From positions 992,001 through 1,056,000 of the forward strand of contig JBCAML010000007.1 of assembly GCA_038503075.1 (NCBI GenBank): 64,000 nucleotides of DNA, read 5' to 3'. The position numbers and the translations under genes were made by a program. Source of the stretch: Gyromitra esculenta. Its lineage: Eukaryota; Ascomycota; Pezizomycetes; Pezizales; Discinaceae. Under the pieces are notes generated by a model. The model ran no database searches. It saw nothing but the letters and a program-made list of their open reading frames with translations, and was not told the origin of the DNA. Positions 33,311 to 43,877 of this stretch are shown here, piece after piece; within the stretch, counting starts at the first letter, position 1, and each line of letters starts with the position of its first letter.

Positions 33311-35627
33311 ATGTCTCTCAACAGAACAAAAAATGACGAATTAGTGGAGCGTATCCTTCGATCAAAGGATACCTGCTACAAGGGCTCCGGATTTCTTCAG
33401 TTCTCCTCTTTCCTACCTCCTGAGCTTTATTCTCCGCGTTCAATCGATTTAAAGAACATTGCACGCCTAAAGAACATATTCAAAGACCAAGGAGTCCGCA
33501 GGAGTCATCCCAGTCATCGTATCCCAATATTGCTCACCAAAGACTCCTTCCTTGAAATTCTACGTGTATCTAATGTCGATGAGAATACGTTGACTGATCA
33601 CTCTACATCTATCTTGCCGGAGTTGGACGCGCCAAAAGCTTCAGTTCGATATTTACATGGATATCACCGTCTCATTGCGGCGAGGGACATTCTCCCGCCA
33701 ATGGAGCAGTGGTGGGGAGTTGATATATATTTAGAAGGTAAGACAAGTGAAAAGCAAGTAGTCTCTCTCTAATCGTCATAGAATTTCTTACCGAGGGACT
33801 TCAATTCGACCTCGAAAATCAATACCAAAACTCGCAGAACATTACAGACGGAGAGATATTTCGACATATCCGCCTATCGAGCAGAGAACGGAGCATCTCC
33901 AAGGAACAGTTTTGGTTAGCACGACTCACTGTTTCAAAGAAGAGAGATATGAAGCAACTCTTACGGCACGCGGAATATCGACAAGCTTTTGATATGCTAT
34001 TGGATATCCCTGGACTCTGGCCTGTTGTTAAATTAGGCGCTTTCCGTAGGCTGTTATCCACAGGATGCAAAGAGGTAAGATTTCAATGCTTTTGAGCCTC
34101 AGATTGAGATTACTCAACTCAATAGGAGATCGTCCGTTATCTTAAATGGGTCCATACGGCATGGGATGAACTATTAGAAGGACAAGAGCTGTATAAAGTT
34201 GACGCTGAGACCATCAGAGAAATAGAACTTCGTGCCCCGGCCTTATCGCATCGGGACAAGGAGTATCTTGACGATAAACAAGATAAAAATGGTGCATGGG
34301 AATTGTTTGCGTTGCTCTCTGAGCGCGACAAACGTGCGGTGCATGAAAAACTTATGAAAGCAAGGGACAGGATACCCAGCCTTGGAACCTTTTTCGAAGA
34401 CCTTAAGTATTTGGAAACACTAGCTTCATGCATGAAGTGTTTGATTGATCCACAAGTCACGAAACAGAGTTCAATATGTTCTTCGTTTGAACACATGTTT
34501 GAAGGGGATGTGACAGATTTTAGCCAATGCTATTGGAAGTTATGGCTATTCGCCATGCAACACTTTTCCCAGTTAGTTGGCGTTACGCCGCGAAAAGACA
34601 ACGGGCAGCCGAAACCAAGCGTACGAGAACCGAATCGGGACTTGCTTGTCCAATTCGCACGTTTGGCGCACCAATTACAATTCCGATCAAATATAATTGA
34701 AAAGGCGATGCATTCGATCCCAGAAACGGTTATGGCGCGGGATTTTTTTCTCAATGCCCAACCAAAAGAATTGTACGATTACGATCAAGCATTTCTCACA
34801 ACCGAAATACGCAAACTCAGTGAAAGCCTTAACAGCTTTTCCAAGCAAAACAAAATTCCACATACTCCTTGCCTGACTTCATCGGAACGCCTTGACTGCG
34901 GAAGAAGGGCCGGTCGCCCATATGAACGCGATCATCAGATTGACACTGATTTCCTAGTGTTAGAAAATATGATCGGCTCATACGAAGACGGCGCGGGGTC
35001 TAATTTATCGACCTTTTTTTGTAAAAGATCGTTTTTCAAGGCCTTTTTTATTGGACCAAAGTCTCTGTTCCGAGAGCGTGTTGTCAGTTTACCTACCCAA
35101 CCACCAGAACCACGTCAAGCATCGGTATCTTCATATGTACCTTTATTTAGAGAGTCGTTGTCGGAATCGCCAGGGCCCTCTAATCGGGCAGCGGATATCC
35201 CATTTTCACTGATATTTCCACCCCCGGCAATTTCCCCACCTCCGCTATCTCCTTCCTCCCGAAAAAGGGGAATTGAGGACGATTTTAGTGGGAAAAAACG
35301 CCGCGTTGGCGTAAGCCCATTGGACAATGTACAAGTAAGGCTCATTCGAAACCCAGAACATAATCTAGCTAATTTCGACAGTGGATTATTGAAGTTTATT
35401 CAGATGATGCGCCCGATACACCCCACCCGGAAAAGCGTGCAACACGTAGTGAAACCGCAACCATGCTTGCTAGCCATATCATGGAATATAGAGCCCAGGT
35501 ATACGATGACGGTCAGTTGATCAGTAACGATGAGCTGAATGATTGGCTTTTGGGATGTATTTTGTCTGATTCTGGTGATGTCAAGATTAAAATTTGTATA
35601 CCACCTGATATGGTTGATTCTTTTTGA
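33311..35627 (+). CDS. DUF3723 protein (724 residues), Starship cargo family
   Basis: Four exons in consistent phase: 33311-33737, 33782-34074, 34126-35334 and 35382-35627 (introns of 44, 51 and 47 bases with CTAAT/CTCAA-type branch sites). The N-terminal 140 residues match the DUF3723 pattern: a segment listing residues around PRSIDLKNIARLKNIFKDQG, then VRYLHGYHRLIAA, a short ParB-like helix-turn motif. A long helical middle follows, then a Pro/Ser-rich stretch with an NLS-like KKRR near residue 635, and a folded C-terminal piece (WIIEVYSDD...LNDWLLGC). DUF3723 genes are of unknown function but recur as Starship accessory genes. No stop or frameshift was found, in contrast to its neighbours. 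Confidence 0.75.
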
Positions 35628-36162
35628 TCAACTGAAGCCACATCCCTCGTTTGCTGTAACCAAAATGTAAATGAGCAAACTGGCGCTATGAATGTCGCAC
35701 ACACAATAGATTTGCAATGTTATATCGGTTTAAAAGAATTAGAATATGGATTTTGGGCATGAGTTTTCACTAGACAACTGCTTCGGATTCATCGGATCCA
35801 CCCATAAAATCACAGACGCCAAAGTCTTGCGGCGCTTAAAATGAGTCTTATCAGAGCATTGCCCAGCCTATTGATTTGGGACATCACTTAAAAGTGCCCA
35901 ATCCCAGTCCCCGATGATGCATGACATTACCGCATTGATCACCATCGGCTGTTTTCCCATGCAATGCATTGACGCAATGATAAGCATCAATGATAACTTA
36001 CATTGCCACTGAACGTTCAAGGCAACTAGTACTGCCAAGCACTTTCTACCATATAACGTCCACAGGGATCTCTGTTAGGCATCTTGCTCCACAATGAATT
36101 CATTACCAAATATTTTTCACACATGACGCACGTTCAATGTGCCGAGCCTGTCGTTGGGGGTT
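35628..36162. other. 3' flank of the DUF3723 gene, no gene seen
   Basis: No supported gene. Contains AT-rich 3' sequence, then sequence grading into the minisatellite, with CACATGACGCACG-like precursors of the repeat unit near 36120. Confidence 0.4.
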
Positions 36163-36550
36163 GACATGCGCGATCTGACATCGCCAAGGATTTTTTCACA
36201 CGCGATGCACGATGACTTTGCCTAGCCTGTCCATTGGGGCAGACATGCGCGGTGGCGCATTTCCAAGGATTTTACCCACGCGATGCACGATGGCTTTGAC
36301 TAGGATGTGACTCGGAGTTGACATGCGCGATCTGAGATCGCCAAGGATTTTTTCACACGCGATGCACGATGACTTTGTCTAGCCTCTCCATTGGGGCAGA
36401 CATGCGCGATGGCGCATTTCCAAGGATTTTACCCACGCGATGCACGATGACTTTGTCTAGGATGTCATTCGGAGTTGAAATGCGCAATATCACATCGCCC
36501 AGAATTTTGACCACGCTATTCACCTGATTCGCATTGTTTTTTATTCTTGA
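36163..36550. repeat. 78/79-base minisatellite with two alternating unit types
   Basis: Units begin (G)ACATGCGC at 36163, 36242, 36320, 36399 and 36477, a period of 79, 78, 79, 78. Units alternate: type A carries GATCTGACATCGCC before AAGGATTTTTTCACACGCG, and type B carries GGTGGCGCATTTCC before AAGGATTTTACCCACGCG. The higher-order period is therefore about 157 bases. The last unit is degraded. Each unit includes CGATGCACGATG and near-palindromic GCGC cores. Confidence 0.9.
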
Positions 36551-36954
36551 CGCATGCTGCGTGGCAAATCGTGATTGCCAGGGCTTTTCCCACTTAATGC
36601 ATGATTGCAGTTAAACACATAATTCACCACATCAAAACGGTGGCTGCAATAAAACGGAAGTATTTAGACCAACAAACAAGCTTCACAATTAAATACACAA
36701 TGTCTTCTAGAGAAACAAAAAGCCCTTTGCAATCACGAACTGGGGTTGAAGTTTCCGATCATGACACAATAAGGTACCGTACTTTACACTCAAATATTAC
36801 GACTCAATTCTTATAGTCTTTCAGCTCTGGCGAAACAACCAGAGCTTTTCAAACCAAGACAGAGTAGGCCAGCCCGTTAAACTTGAGCATCAACAAAGCT
36901 AACTTTAAACAGGAATTTTTGTCCCACACCTGCTTCACGTGAGTTACTCTCAAG

Positions 36955-37222
36955 GAGCGAGATTCTCGTCAAGCTCTCAGGTATCCCCCGAGATAAGCAG
37001 TGCTACTTGAACGAGAAACCAACGACAGGAGAAGGAGCGGGGATTCTACAGGCTCTACAAATGGTTCAAGTTATGATGACTTGAAGGCGGCGACGGCGAA
37101 AGATTACAAGGTGTAATCTTGAGGTTGTATTTATGAGATACAGTGAGTGTGCAATAGAAGACGTTGCTTAAAGAAAGAAGAAGAAGAAGTACAAGATGAG
37201 GGGAAATCCCTTCGCTTATATA
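36955..37222 (-). repeat. Inverted arm L of a ~290-base repeat pair
   Basis: Read on the minus strand it carries a TATA-like TATATAAGCG, a TTCTTCTTCTTC-rich leader, TTAAGCAACGT, then AAGTAGCACTGC and GGGGGATACC. The same order occurs on the plus strand at 42983-43275. It looks like a promoter and 5' region duplicated in inverted orientation. The two copies point away from each other. Confidence 0.7.
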
Positions 37223-37429
37223 CCACGTTCCAACCCTTTTGATGACAAAGACATGACTCATTGTAATAGAAGACTCATAAAAACACAAAGAACGACAACG
37301 AAACCCGACAACCATGTACCCATGTACCTAACCGATCAACATAACATCCGTCCATGAAAGTTACACGTATTAGCCCTTGCTTTGTTTACTCTAACACGGC
37401 CAGCCTACATACAGCTCTTCGCTTGTCAG

Positions 37430-37740
37430 AGTTAGAAGCGGAGTAAGTCAACCTGTTGATGTCTATCTCGCGCCAATCTAACTGAAAACAGGAATGCAGA
37501 CCTTCAGTTGGCTCTAAGGTAACACATCTCTTTTATTGACTCCTGATGCTTATCATTTGAAGGGACAACGATATGGCCCTTTCGGAAGCTAGGAAGGAAA
37601 CTCGAGCTCTAAGAGAGGAATTAGACTGCGTGAAACAATTTTGTGGCCAGCTAGAAGTGTGGATGAGGGATGTGAAACTGAAATTGGGAGAGTTGTTTTT
37701 GTTAACTCAACAAAGAGAGACAAAAAAAAGTGACTTATGA
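37430..37740 (+). CDS. Coiled-coil protein, 3' exons (5' end not found)
   Basis: Three exons splice into one uninterrupted helical sequence: 37430-37442 (13 bases), 37492-37518 (27 bases) and 37563-37740. Introns 37443-37491 and 37519-37562 have good GT-AG ends. The product reads LEAENADLQLALRDNDMALS and then a Glu/Lys/Leu-rich coiled coil (ARKETRALREELDCVKQF) ending KKSDL. The agreement of three phases and the heptad pattern make chance unlikely. At least one upstream exon is missing; a candidate coding piece is MSSRETKSPLQSR at 36691, but I could not join it. Function unknown. Confidence 0.45.
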
Positions 37741-37982
37741 TATGTTGATCTACTCATATGAACACTGATCAAAATAACATTTGGGCGTATTTTGGGATTA
37801 TTTAAACCTCCTATAACTATTCTGCACTCGTCTTGTCTCATTACAAATTCCAGAATGTAGTGAGAGGCGTGATAACAGTGAGAAAAATGTAACAGATAAC
37901 ATCGTGACACAATTATCAAATTCATGCTCCACCTCTCTCCGTTTCGGATTTCTCCTCCACCGCCCTTACCTCACTCTTAGGT

Positions 37983-38530
37983 TTACGCGGGTGTTTCTCT
38001 ATTGCGCATTAGTATCATCTGATACATCGAATGTAGGGACTGCAAACCGCTTGCGAAAACTCCACTTATTTGATCAATGAGATGATTTAGGATGTTCTCG
38101 AGATGAGACAAACGCGTTTTGAGCTCTTTGACGTCGTAGACAATATCGGACAGGTACCCTCCAGTAACACTCCCATCGCCTTTGGCCACATGAGTGTTAT
38201 CGTCAAGGTTCGCATTTGAGAGCTGTTCCATGAGTGATTCACTGGAGAGATTTTGCGCCATTTTGACTGAATTGTTGAAGCAGAATTTTCTGGTGAGCAC
38301 GACTTTCTGCGACGACGAGGAACAAGCATGCTTTTATCCCATGTATCTATCACATGATTCGTTGATGTCATAATAACGAAATTTGTAGGTAATTTGCATG
38401 TGAGCGGAAAAATGTGCCGAAATACCGTATACCTCGGTTCACCGTAGCGGTTCTTGGCATAGATACTAACAAGCTCCCGTGCTTCTTGGATATAAAACTC
38501 GCCCGGGTTCCAGAGTGAAGACGTATTCAT
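37983..38530 (-). CDS. Hypothetical protein (150 residues)
   Basis: Two exons, 38426-38530 and 37983-38330, joined across a 95-base intron (38331-38425, GTATTT...AAAAG), phase 0. The N-terminus is MNTSSLWNPGEFYIQEAREL. The C-terminal half is helical with a short Leu-rich coiled coil (KTRLSHLENILNHLIDQISG). No domain recognised. It is divergent from the MFS exporter gene, only 20 bases between start codons, so both must share a promoter or one model is wrong. Confidence 0.4.
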
Positions 38531-38550
38531 AGGAAAAGAAAATTTTCAAC

Positions 38551-40205
38551 ATGAATTTCACTGAGTTCTTCGTATCCTTAAAACATTTCTTGGTTATCGT
38601 CGCCGTATCTATCACGGTCTTCTTGACGGTGCTGGTGTGTATGAACTGACCACTAATCTATATTCACCGACTAATTTTCGCCAGGATCAGACAATAATTA
38701 CTACAGCAATACCGAAAATTACTGAGGACATTGGAGCTCTCGAGGACATGGGATGGTACGGGTCAGCCTATATGTTACCGGTCAGTTTCACCGTCATCAT
38801 GTTAGACATACTTCTAACCCTAATAGAGGTGCATATACCAATTGGCATGTGGGACACTCTACGGTTCACTGCCTCTAAAATACGGCTTTCTATTTAGTAT
38901 CGGCATTTTCGAGACAGGTTCACTCATATGTGGCCTCTCACAAAATTCCAGTATCTTCATCATAGGCCGAGCGTTTGCGGGCTCAGGTTCTGCTGGCATT
39001 TTTTCCGGCGCGCTCTTTATGTTAGACGTCTACGTATCCCCGCGCCAAAAGCCCATTTATACGAGCGCTTTAAGTGCTATCTGGGGGATTGCTAGCGTGA
39101 TCGGGCCTGTTGTTGGAGGTCTGGTCACCCAGCATATGGATTGGAGATGGTGCTTCTATATCAATCTCCCCGTTGGCTTTATTTGTGCTACTATCTTTCT
39201 ACTCTACTTCATTTCACCACCGAGAGAGGTGACCGATACCAATTTCATAAAAGATTTAGACTTCCTTGGGATTACCGCACTTACTGCTGGATTATTGCTC
39301 TTGCTAGTGGCATTGCAATTGGGGGGATCGAGATATAGATGGGATAGCCCTGTTATTGTTGCCCTTCTTGTTTTCGCGTTCCTTCTTCACATTTTTTATT
39401 GTGCAGTTCAAATTGTTAGAGGGGAGAAGGCCTCTATCCCGCCACGCTTACTTCGAAACCGGACTATCGCCTGCTGCTCTGTTGTTGCTTTCGCAATTGG
39501 CTCTTGTTACACACTTTGGGCCTTCTACCTTCCGATTTGGTTTCAGGCCGTCAAGGGGGCATCCGCGAGCGACTCGGGCATAATGAATTTGCCACTAGTT
39601 CTGGGAGTATCTATTTCTTCTCTGCTCGGTGGCACGTTCATAACTGTAACTCGATTTTATTCCCCAAACATCGCCCTAGGCGCAATACTTTCAGCCACTG
39701 GTGCCATTCTCCTGACCAGACTTGATGAAAACGCAGGATCACTTCAGTGGGTAGGATATCAACTTATGTGCGGGGCAGGAATCGGATTGCAGCAACCAAT
39801 TATTGTGGCTCAGGCAGTGCTAGAGGGACGCGATACTCATGCTGGTTTCTCATGTATTCTCTTTTTCCAAAGTCTGGGCGGCGCTTGCTTTATCTCTGTG
39901 TTTGTGTATTTATTTTTTTTTTTAATATTGGTTTAATTACTAACGTTGCCAGGGCACAAAATCTCTTTGCAGGGAAACTGATCGATCAGTTAAGTAGAGT
40001 CATTCCCACAATAGATAAAGCAGATGTGCTCTCAGGAGGTGTGACAAGCCTATGCAGTCTTTCGATCCCGGGCATCCTCCCTGAAATCATAGGATTATAT
40101 AACGAAGCTGTGAGAAGTTGCTTCTATTGTACAGTTGCATTGTCCATGCTGGGCTTGTTTGGAGCAGTGGGGATCAAATGGAGCAAAATAAAGAGCACCA
40201 ACTAA
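38551..40205 (+). CDS. MFS drug:H+ antiporter, DHA2 (14-span) family
   Basis: Four exons: 38551-38634, 38685-38780, 38827-39899 and 39953-40205, all in phase, 501 residues. Introns are 46-53 bases, and the last ends CTAAC...GCCAG. Motifs: LDQTIITTAIPKIT in TM1 (DHA2 motif D1), WYGSAYML, LYGSLPLKY in motif A position, IIGRAFAGSGSAGIFSG, the antiporter motif C region (SAIWGIASVIGPVVGG), and DWRWCFYINLPVG. Such proteins export toxins, drugs or metabolites across the plasma membrane. The N-terminus is short, beginning almost inside TM1, where relatives have a longer hydrophilic tail. No lesion. It is a plausible adaptive cargo gene. Confidence 0.85.
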
Positions 40206-40313
40206 ACTCTCTAAGTATGTATTTGTCGAGCGACTTGATAACTTTGCTAATACATTTACAGCAGATGAATATATATTTCATGGAATTTGGTAGTCAAGAC
40301 ATTTTCGATATAG

Positions 40314-41280
40314 TTAAACAGCTATGTTCCTTACGAACATTACCTCCCCACCAGTGTAGATATAGTATATACATGCGCCCAGCAAGTTGGCAGACAATGG
40401 CAATAAACAGATCATGACGTTTTCGCGGAAAGTAGTGCAGGAGTCGGAAATGAAAGGGGGGGGGGTGGCCAATTCGGTATCGTCATCGTTGAAGGTTGTG
40501 ATTTTGCAAATCCGGGCCGTATGATATACATTGCTGCGAACTTTGAATAGAGATCGATTCAGTGCCGTCAATAGGACAAGAAATAGGATTCCCACGACCA
40601 GGCACATCAGAAGGCGTCAAAAACCACCTTGACAATGTTAGTCATATACAAAAGTCACTAAGATTTGAGTGAATTACCTTAAAACCCTCGCTATCTTTGA
40701 ATAAGAATATGTCCATTACCGAATATAAAGGTGGTAATACAAACACGTTGCAAATCAACACCCAATACGGATATTTCTTGATCCGCCAGCAAGTAAACGG
40801 ATTACAGGAAAATAGCAACATTGTGGAGTGTGGTACGTAGACGTCCGTGCTATATATATTAAATTAGCATGGTGCGGTATATGAGAGGCAGAAATAATAC
40901 ATTTTGAATGAGTATAGAATGGTTGTAATGAAGGTTAGGACCACGCCGAGCCCAAAGAACAATAATCGTGTAGATTTATTCCAAATAGTTATAGAAAACT
41001 CCGTTTGGGTAAACGTAGCGACGTCGGCCCATACAGAGATAGTAAGAGACAAGCGATAAGACTGAAAAACGTGATAGAGAGTGGTTGTAATGTGTGGTAT
41101 CCATTCGGGTATTTTCGTATTCAAGAGAATAGTATTGGCGATTGACGAAGATATACATAGGATTGATAACCAATCGAATGAGCGGAGTGGGATGATTTTG
41201 CTACGTCGAAGCATAGTAAAGAGAATATAGCCGACAATATCAATCACAATGATGAGAGCATAAAAGATTCTGCCTTCCAT
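40314..41280 (-). pseudogene. Multi-span membrane protein of unknown family, probably frameshifted
   Basis: Exons 40901-41280 and 40678-40849 splice in phase (introns 40850-40900 and 40628-40677) and code several hydrophobic spans (FYALIIVIDIVGYILFTML, LLFFGLGVVLTFITTILYSF, VLICNVFVLPPLYSVMDIFL). The third exon starts at 40627 and meets a TGA after six codons (40607-40609). In the next frame it continues as a strong membrane span (LLMCLVVGILFLVLL) and about 90 more residues. One missing base near 40610 explains this best. If the stop is real the protein is about 190 residues. No family was recognised. The start at 41280 (MEGRIFYAL) is chosen because a span follows directly. Confidence 0.5.
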
Positions 41281-41557
41281 TGGTTCTGGCTGTGTTATTG
41301 AGTGAGCGGAAATTCGCTTATATATACACATGTGGCCCACGGGCCGCGGTTATTATCAATTTGGAATACAGTGGTAAGGGAGCCGGAAGTACTACCATTC
41401 GAGGTACCCGAGAAGTTTCTCCGCGAACGACTATCCTGTTTCTGGTATTCCAAGCTGGCTCGCCCCGCAATATGCCGCTATTTCCCTCATTCAAGGGCAG
41501 ACTGGAAGACACTCAGTTTAAACGCCACTACTAGGCCCGATGCCCCGCGAAATCACA

Positions 41558-41915
41558 GGCTTGCAAGCCCGCACCAATTTTGCCACTGCCACGAAGCGGG
41601 TGCATTGGCATGAGTCTAGACCAGATGACACCCCCAACTACCAACAGACAAGCAGGTCTTGGATACGGAGGAATGAAGCCCGCTCAATCGTAAGCCAACA
41701 AGAGCGGTGAGCCCGACAGGCGCACAGTTGCATTAAACTGCGAAAGGGATCGTGCGTTCTGTAACAAGTAAATGGGCCCGTCAGCACACACATCGAAGGC
41801 TAATTGAGCCCGGTAGCCGCAAACAGCGAACAGGGTCATGTCTCTGAAACCAGTAAGTGGGCCCGTCCGCACTGAAAGAAATGCCAGTTGGGCCCGGCAG
41901 CCGCGCAGTGGCAGG
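41558..41915. repeat. Degenerate GC-rich repeat cluster
   Basis: Contains two diverged copies of a ~84-base unit, starting near 41766 (AAGTAAATGGGCCCGTC) and 41850 (CAGTAAGTGGGCCCGTC), each followed by GAGCCCGG or GGGCCCGG-AGCCGC. CAGGCTTGCAAGCCCGC at 41559 resembles the end of the foldback element at 23.56 kb, and TGCCACTGC near 41580 is inverted as GCAGTGGCA near 41908. Probably a decayed TIR element. Confidence 0.5.
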
Positions 41916-42182
41916 GTTTATATCCCGCACAAATTACCAACCGCAGTTGCATTAATCCACTTAATCAGATAGTGTTTTACATCACAAATTGTACTCCTAT
42001 CCCTCCACGAACAAGCAAACACATGCAATCCAAAAGGCATCTCAAGTATTTATAATGATCCTTCTGTCAACCTAAATTATTCTTTCCTCTCTACCACAGT
42101 AGTATCATCCTCTTCCTGACACTCCTCTTTTGACCACTCCTCTTCCATTTTTTCCCCAAATTGGCTCACCATCGTTTTCAGT

Positions 42183-42929
42183 ATGCCTGCCAGGAACCTA
42201 CCTTTTGCCGGATCTGCGGAAGGTATTAATACTATCAAGTGCGTCCCGCATATCCGCAGTATGGAATTTTACTAACATCCGCCAGGACAAACTACATTCG
42301 CTCTTATCCAATGGACGCGATCACACCGAGTATTGGGGAGATAATGTTTGTTGCTATCCCCTGTAATCTTTATTTTTACTAATGGTCGTCCCTCTAGACT
42401 GTTCCTTATGGACGAATCTTATACAACTGATCTCGACTACTTTCACATCACTTTAACCACACAGCTTCTGAGGGAATTTGTGTCTAAACTGTACGATTGG
42501 CTCGTTCTGTATCGCCTTGCAGGAGCCGTCCCTCCGAATAACAGTCGTGTTTCTTCGATCACCACGTCCCCTATAGGACGGAGATCACAATCGCTGTCTT
42601 CAATCTCAAATGACAGTGTTTCTTCCGATGTAACAGAGGAAATGTTTCCACCACTGTCGTTTGCAGCTGTTGGCGGCTCGCCGAGGTCCTCTCAATCAGA
42701 TGACAATCAGGGTACAACATCCCTGACAGTTATCCCTCTAGACTGTTCCTCGTCACCCTCTGCTGCTGAGGACACCGGAAGTGTATCGACTCTTCAGTCT
42801 TTTTGTACTACTGGCAATTCCCCAACCCCGTCTGCTGAGAGTGCAGAGAGTTTTCATGGATTAAGGATTGGACAAGGGTTAGGTTTCAGTTCGAAGTTGG
42901 TTATAGGATATTGGGTTGTTGTGGTATAA
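42183..42929 (+). CDS. Hypothetical Ser-rich protein (215 residues)
   Basis: Three exons in phase: 42183-42238, 42286-42345 and 42398-42929, with 47- and 52-base introns that contain ACTAAC and ACTAAT branch sites. The first 85 residues look folded (YTTDLDYFHITLTTQLLREF, LYDWLVLYRLAGAVPP). The rest is Ser/Thr-rich and disordered. No domain recognised. The close agreement of splice signals supports a real gene. It ends about 50 bases before inverted arm R. Confidence 0.5.
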
Positions 42930-42982
42930 TGCTATTGTATTTTGGGTATTATCGGTTATTGGGTTTTTGGTTGAGAAAGCGG

Positions 42983-43275
42983 GGTATTTAAGCGATGGAT
43001 TTTTGGTTACCTTTTGTCTTCTTCTTCTCTTCTTTTTCTAAGCAACGTTCTCGTTATACTTCTCCTGTATCAGTTTTAAATATCACTTCGATTCTACCTC
43101 AGAATCCTCGCTGTCGCCGTGAACCATCACCGATACTTCGCCTTGAAGTATACTCCCTGTAGGACCTGTAGAAACTTCGCACTCGTCGAACGAGTTGATA
43201 CCTCGCTTAAGTAGCACTGCTCACCTTCGGGGATACCGAAGGGCTTAACTGAGAAAGTCAACCGTGAGAAGAGTC
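42983..43275 (+). repeat. Inverted arm R of the ~290-base repeat pair
   Basis: Plus-strand partner of 36955-37222: GTATTTAAGCGATGG, a TTCTTCTTCTCTTC leader, CTAAGCAACGT, AAGTAGCACTGC, GGGGATACCGAAGG. The best-preserved parts are the TATA/leader block and the AAGTAGCACTGC to GGGGATACC block. Together the arms enclose about 5.8 kb containing the exporter gene. Confidence 0.7.
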
Positions 43276-43581
43276 CTCTGACACCCCTTTCTTCGGAGAG
43301 AGCCGACACTATACCAGCAGCAGCAGCAGCACCCACCCAGGACACTGAAGGTAACTCGTACACTCCCTCTCTTTACGATTTATTGATGACTTTCTATCGC
43401 ACTCTTATTCATGGGAATTTTGACAAGCCCCTGGAGAAACTTGTTGCTAATTTCTCACAAAGAACCTCCCCTAGGCCAAATAGAGCATATGCGATTCAAT
43501 AAGCGCAAAAGATCATGCATTGAATCTTCCGAGGAGGAAGGACAGGCGTCCAAGTCCAAAAAGGGCAAAGAATGTGCATGA
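43215..43581 (+). CDS. Possible short gene downstream of arm R
   Basis: From CAC at 43215, just after AAGTAG that could be a splice acceptor, one frame is open to 43502. It codes HCSPSGIPKG, a run of five Ala, then SLYDLLMTFYRTLIHGNFDK, which looks like protein. A second frame continues to 43581 with a basic, nuclear-type tail (MRFNKRKRSCIESSEEEGQA). No ATG is present in the first frame, so an upstream exon or a different start is required. The same acceptor-like junction occurs in inverted arm L. Function unknown. Confidence 0.3.
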
Positions 43582-43777
43582 GTTCTAGTTGGATTTGTGG
43601 GGTCACATATGTTGTTCTTAGAATTTTCCCAATCTGACGCGGCTGTTTTCTTGGGATGACTTGATTGTTTCTCCATGTTATTTCCATATCAAGAAAACAT
43701 TGCATTATGCCAAATGCAGCAATTGATTACCGGCAGTTAACACACTTATTGTTTATCAATATATTCTCTTTTATCCA

Positions 43778-43785
43778 TATAAAAA
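43778..43785 (+). promoter_or_regulatory. TATA box of the 604-residue gene
   Basis: TATAAAAA lies 93-100 bases upstream of the ATG at 43878, at a usual distance for a fungal TATA promoter, followed by a pyrimidine-rich stretch. Confidence 0.45.
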
Positions 43786-43877
43786 GGCGTAGCTTTCACC
43801 GCCCAGCAATTAGCTCTCAAATCACTCCCGTACTCTACATTCTTGATTTAAACCATTAAACCATATTCATCGCATAC

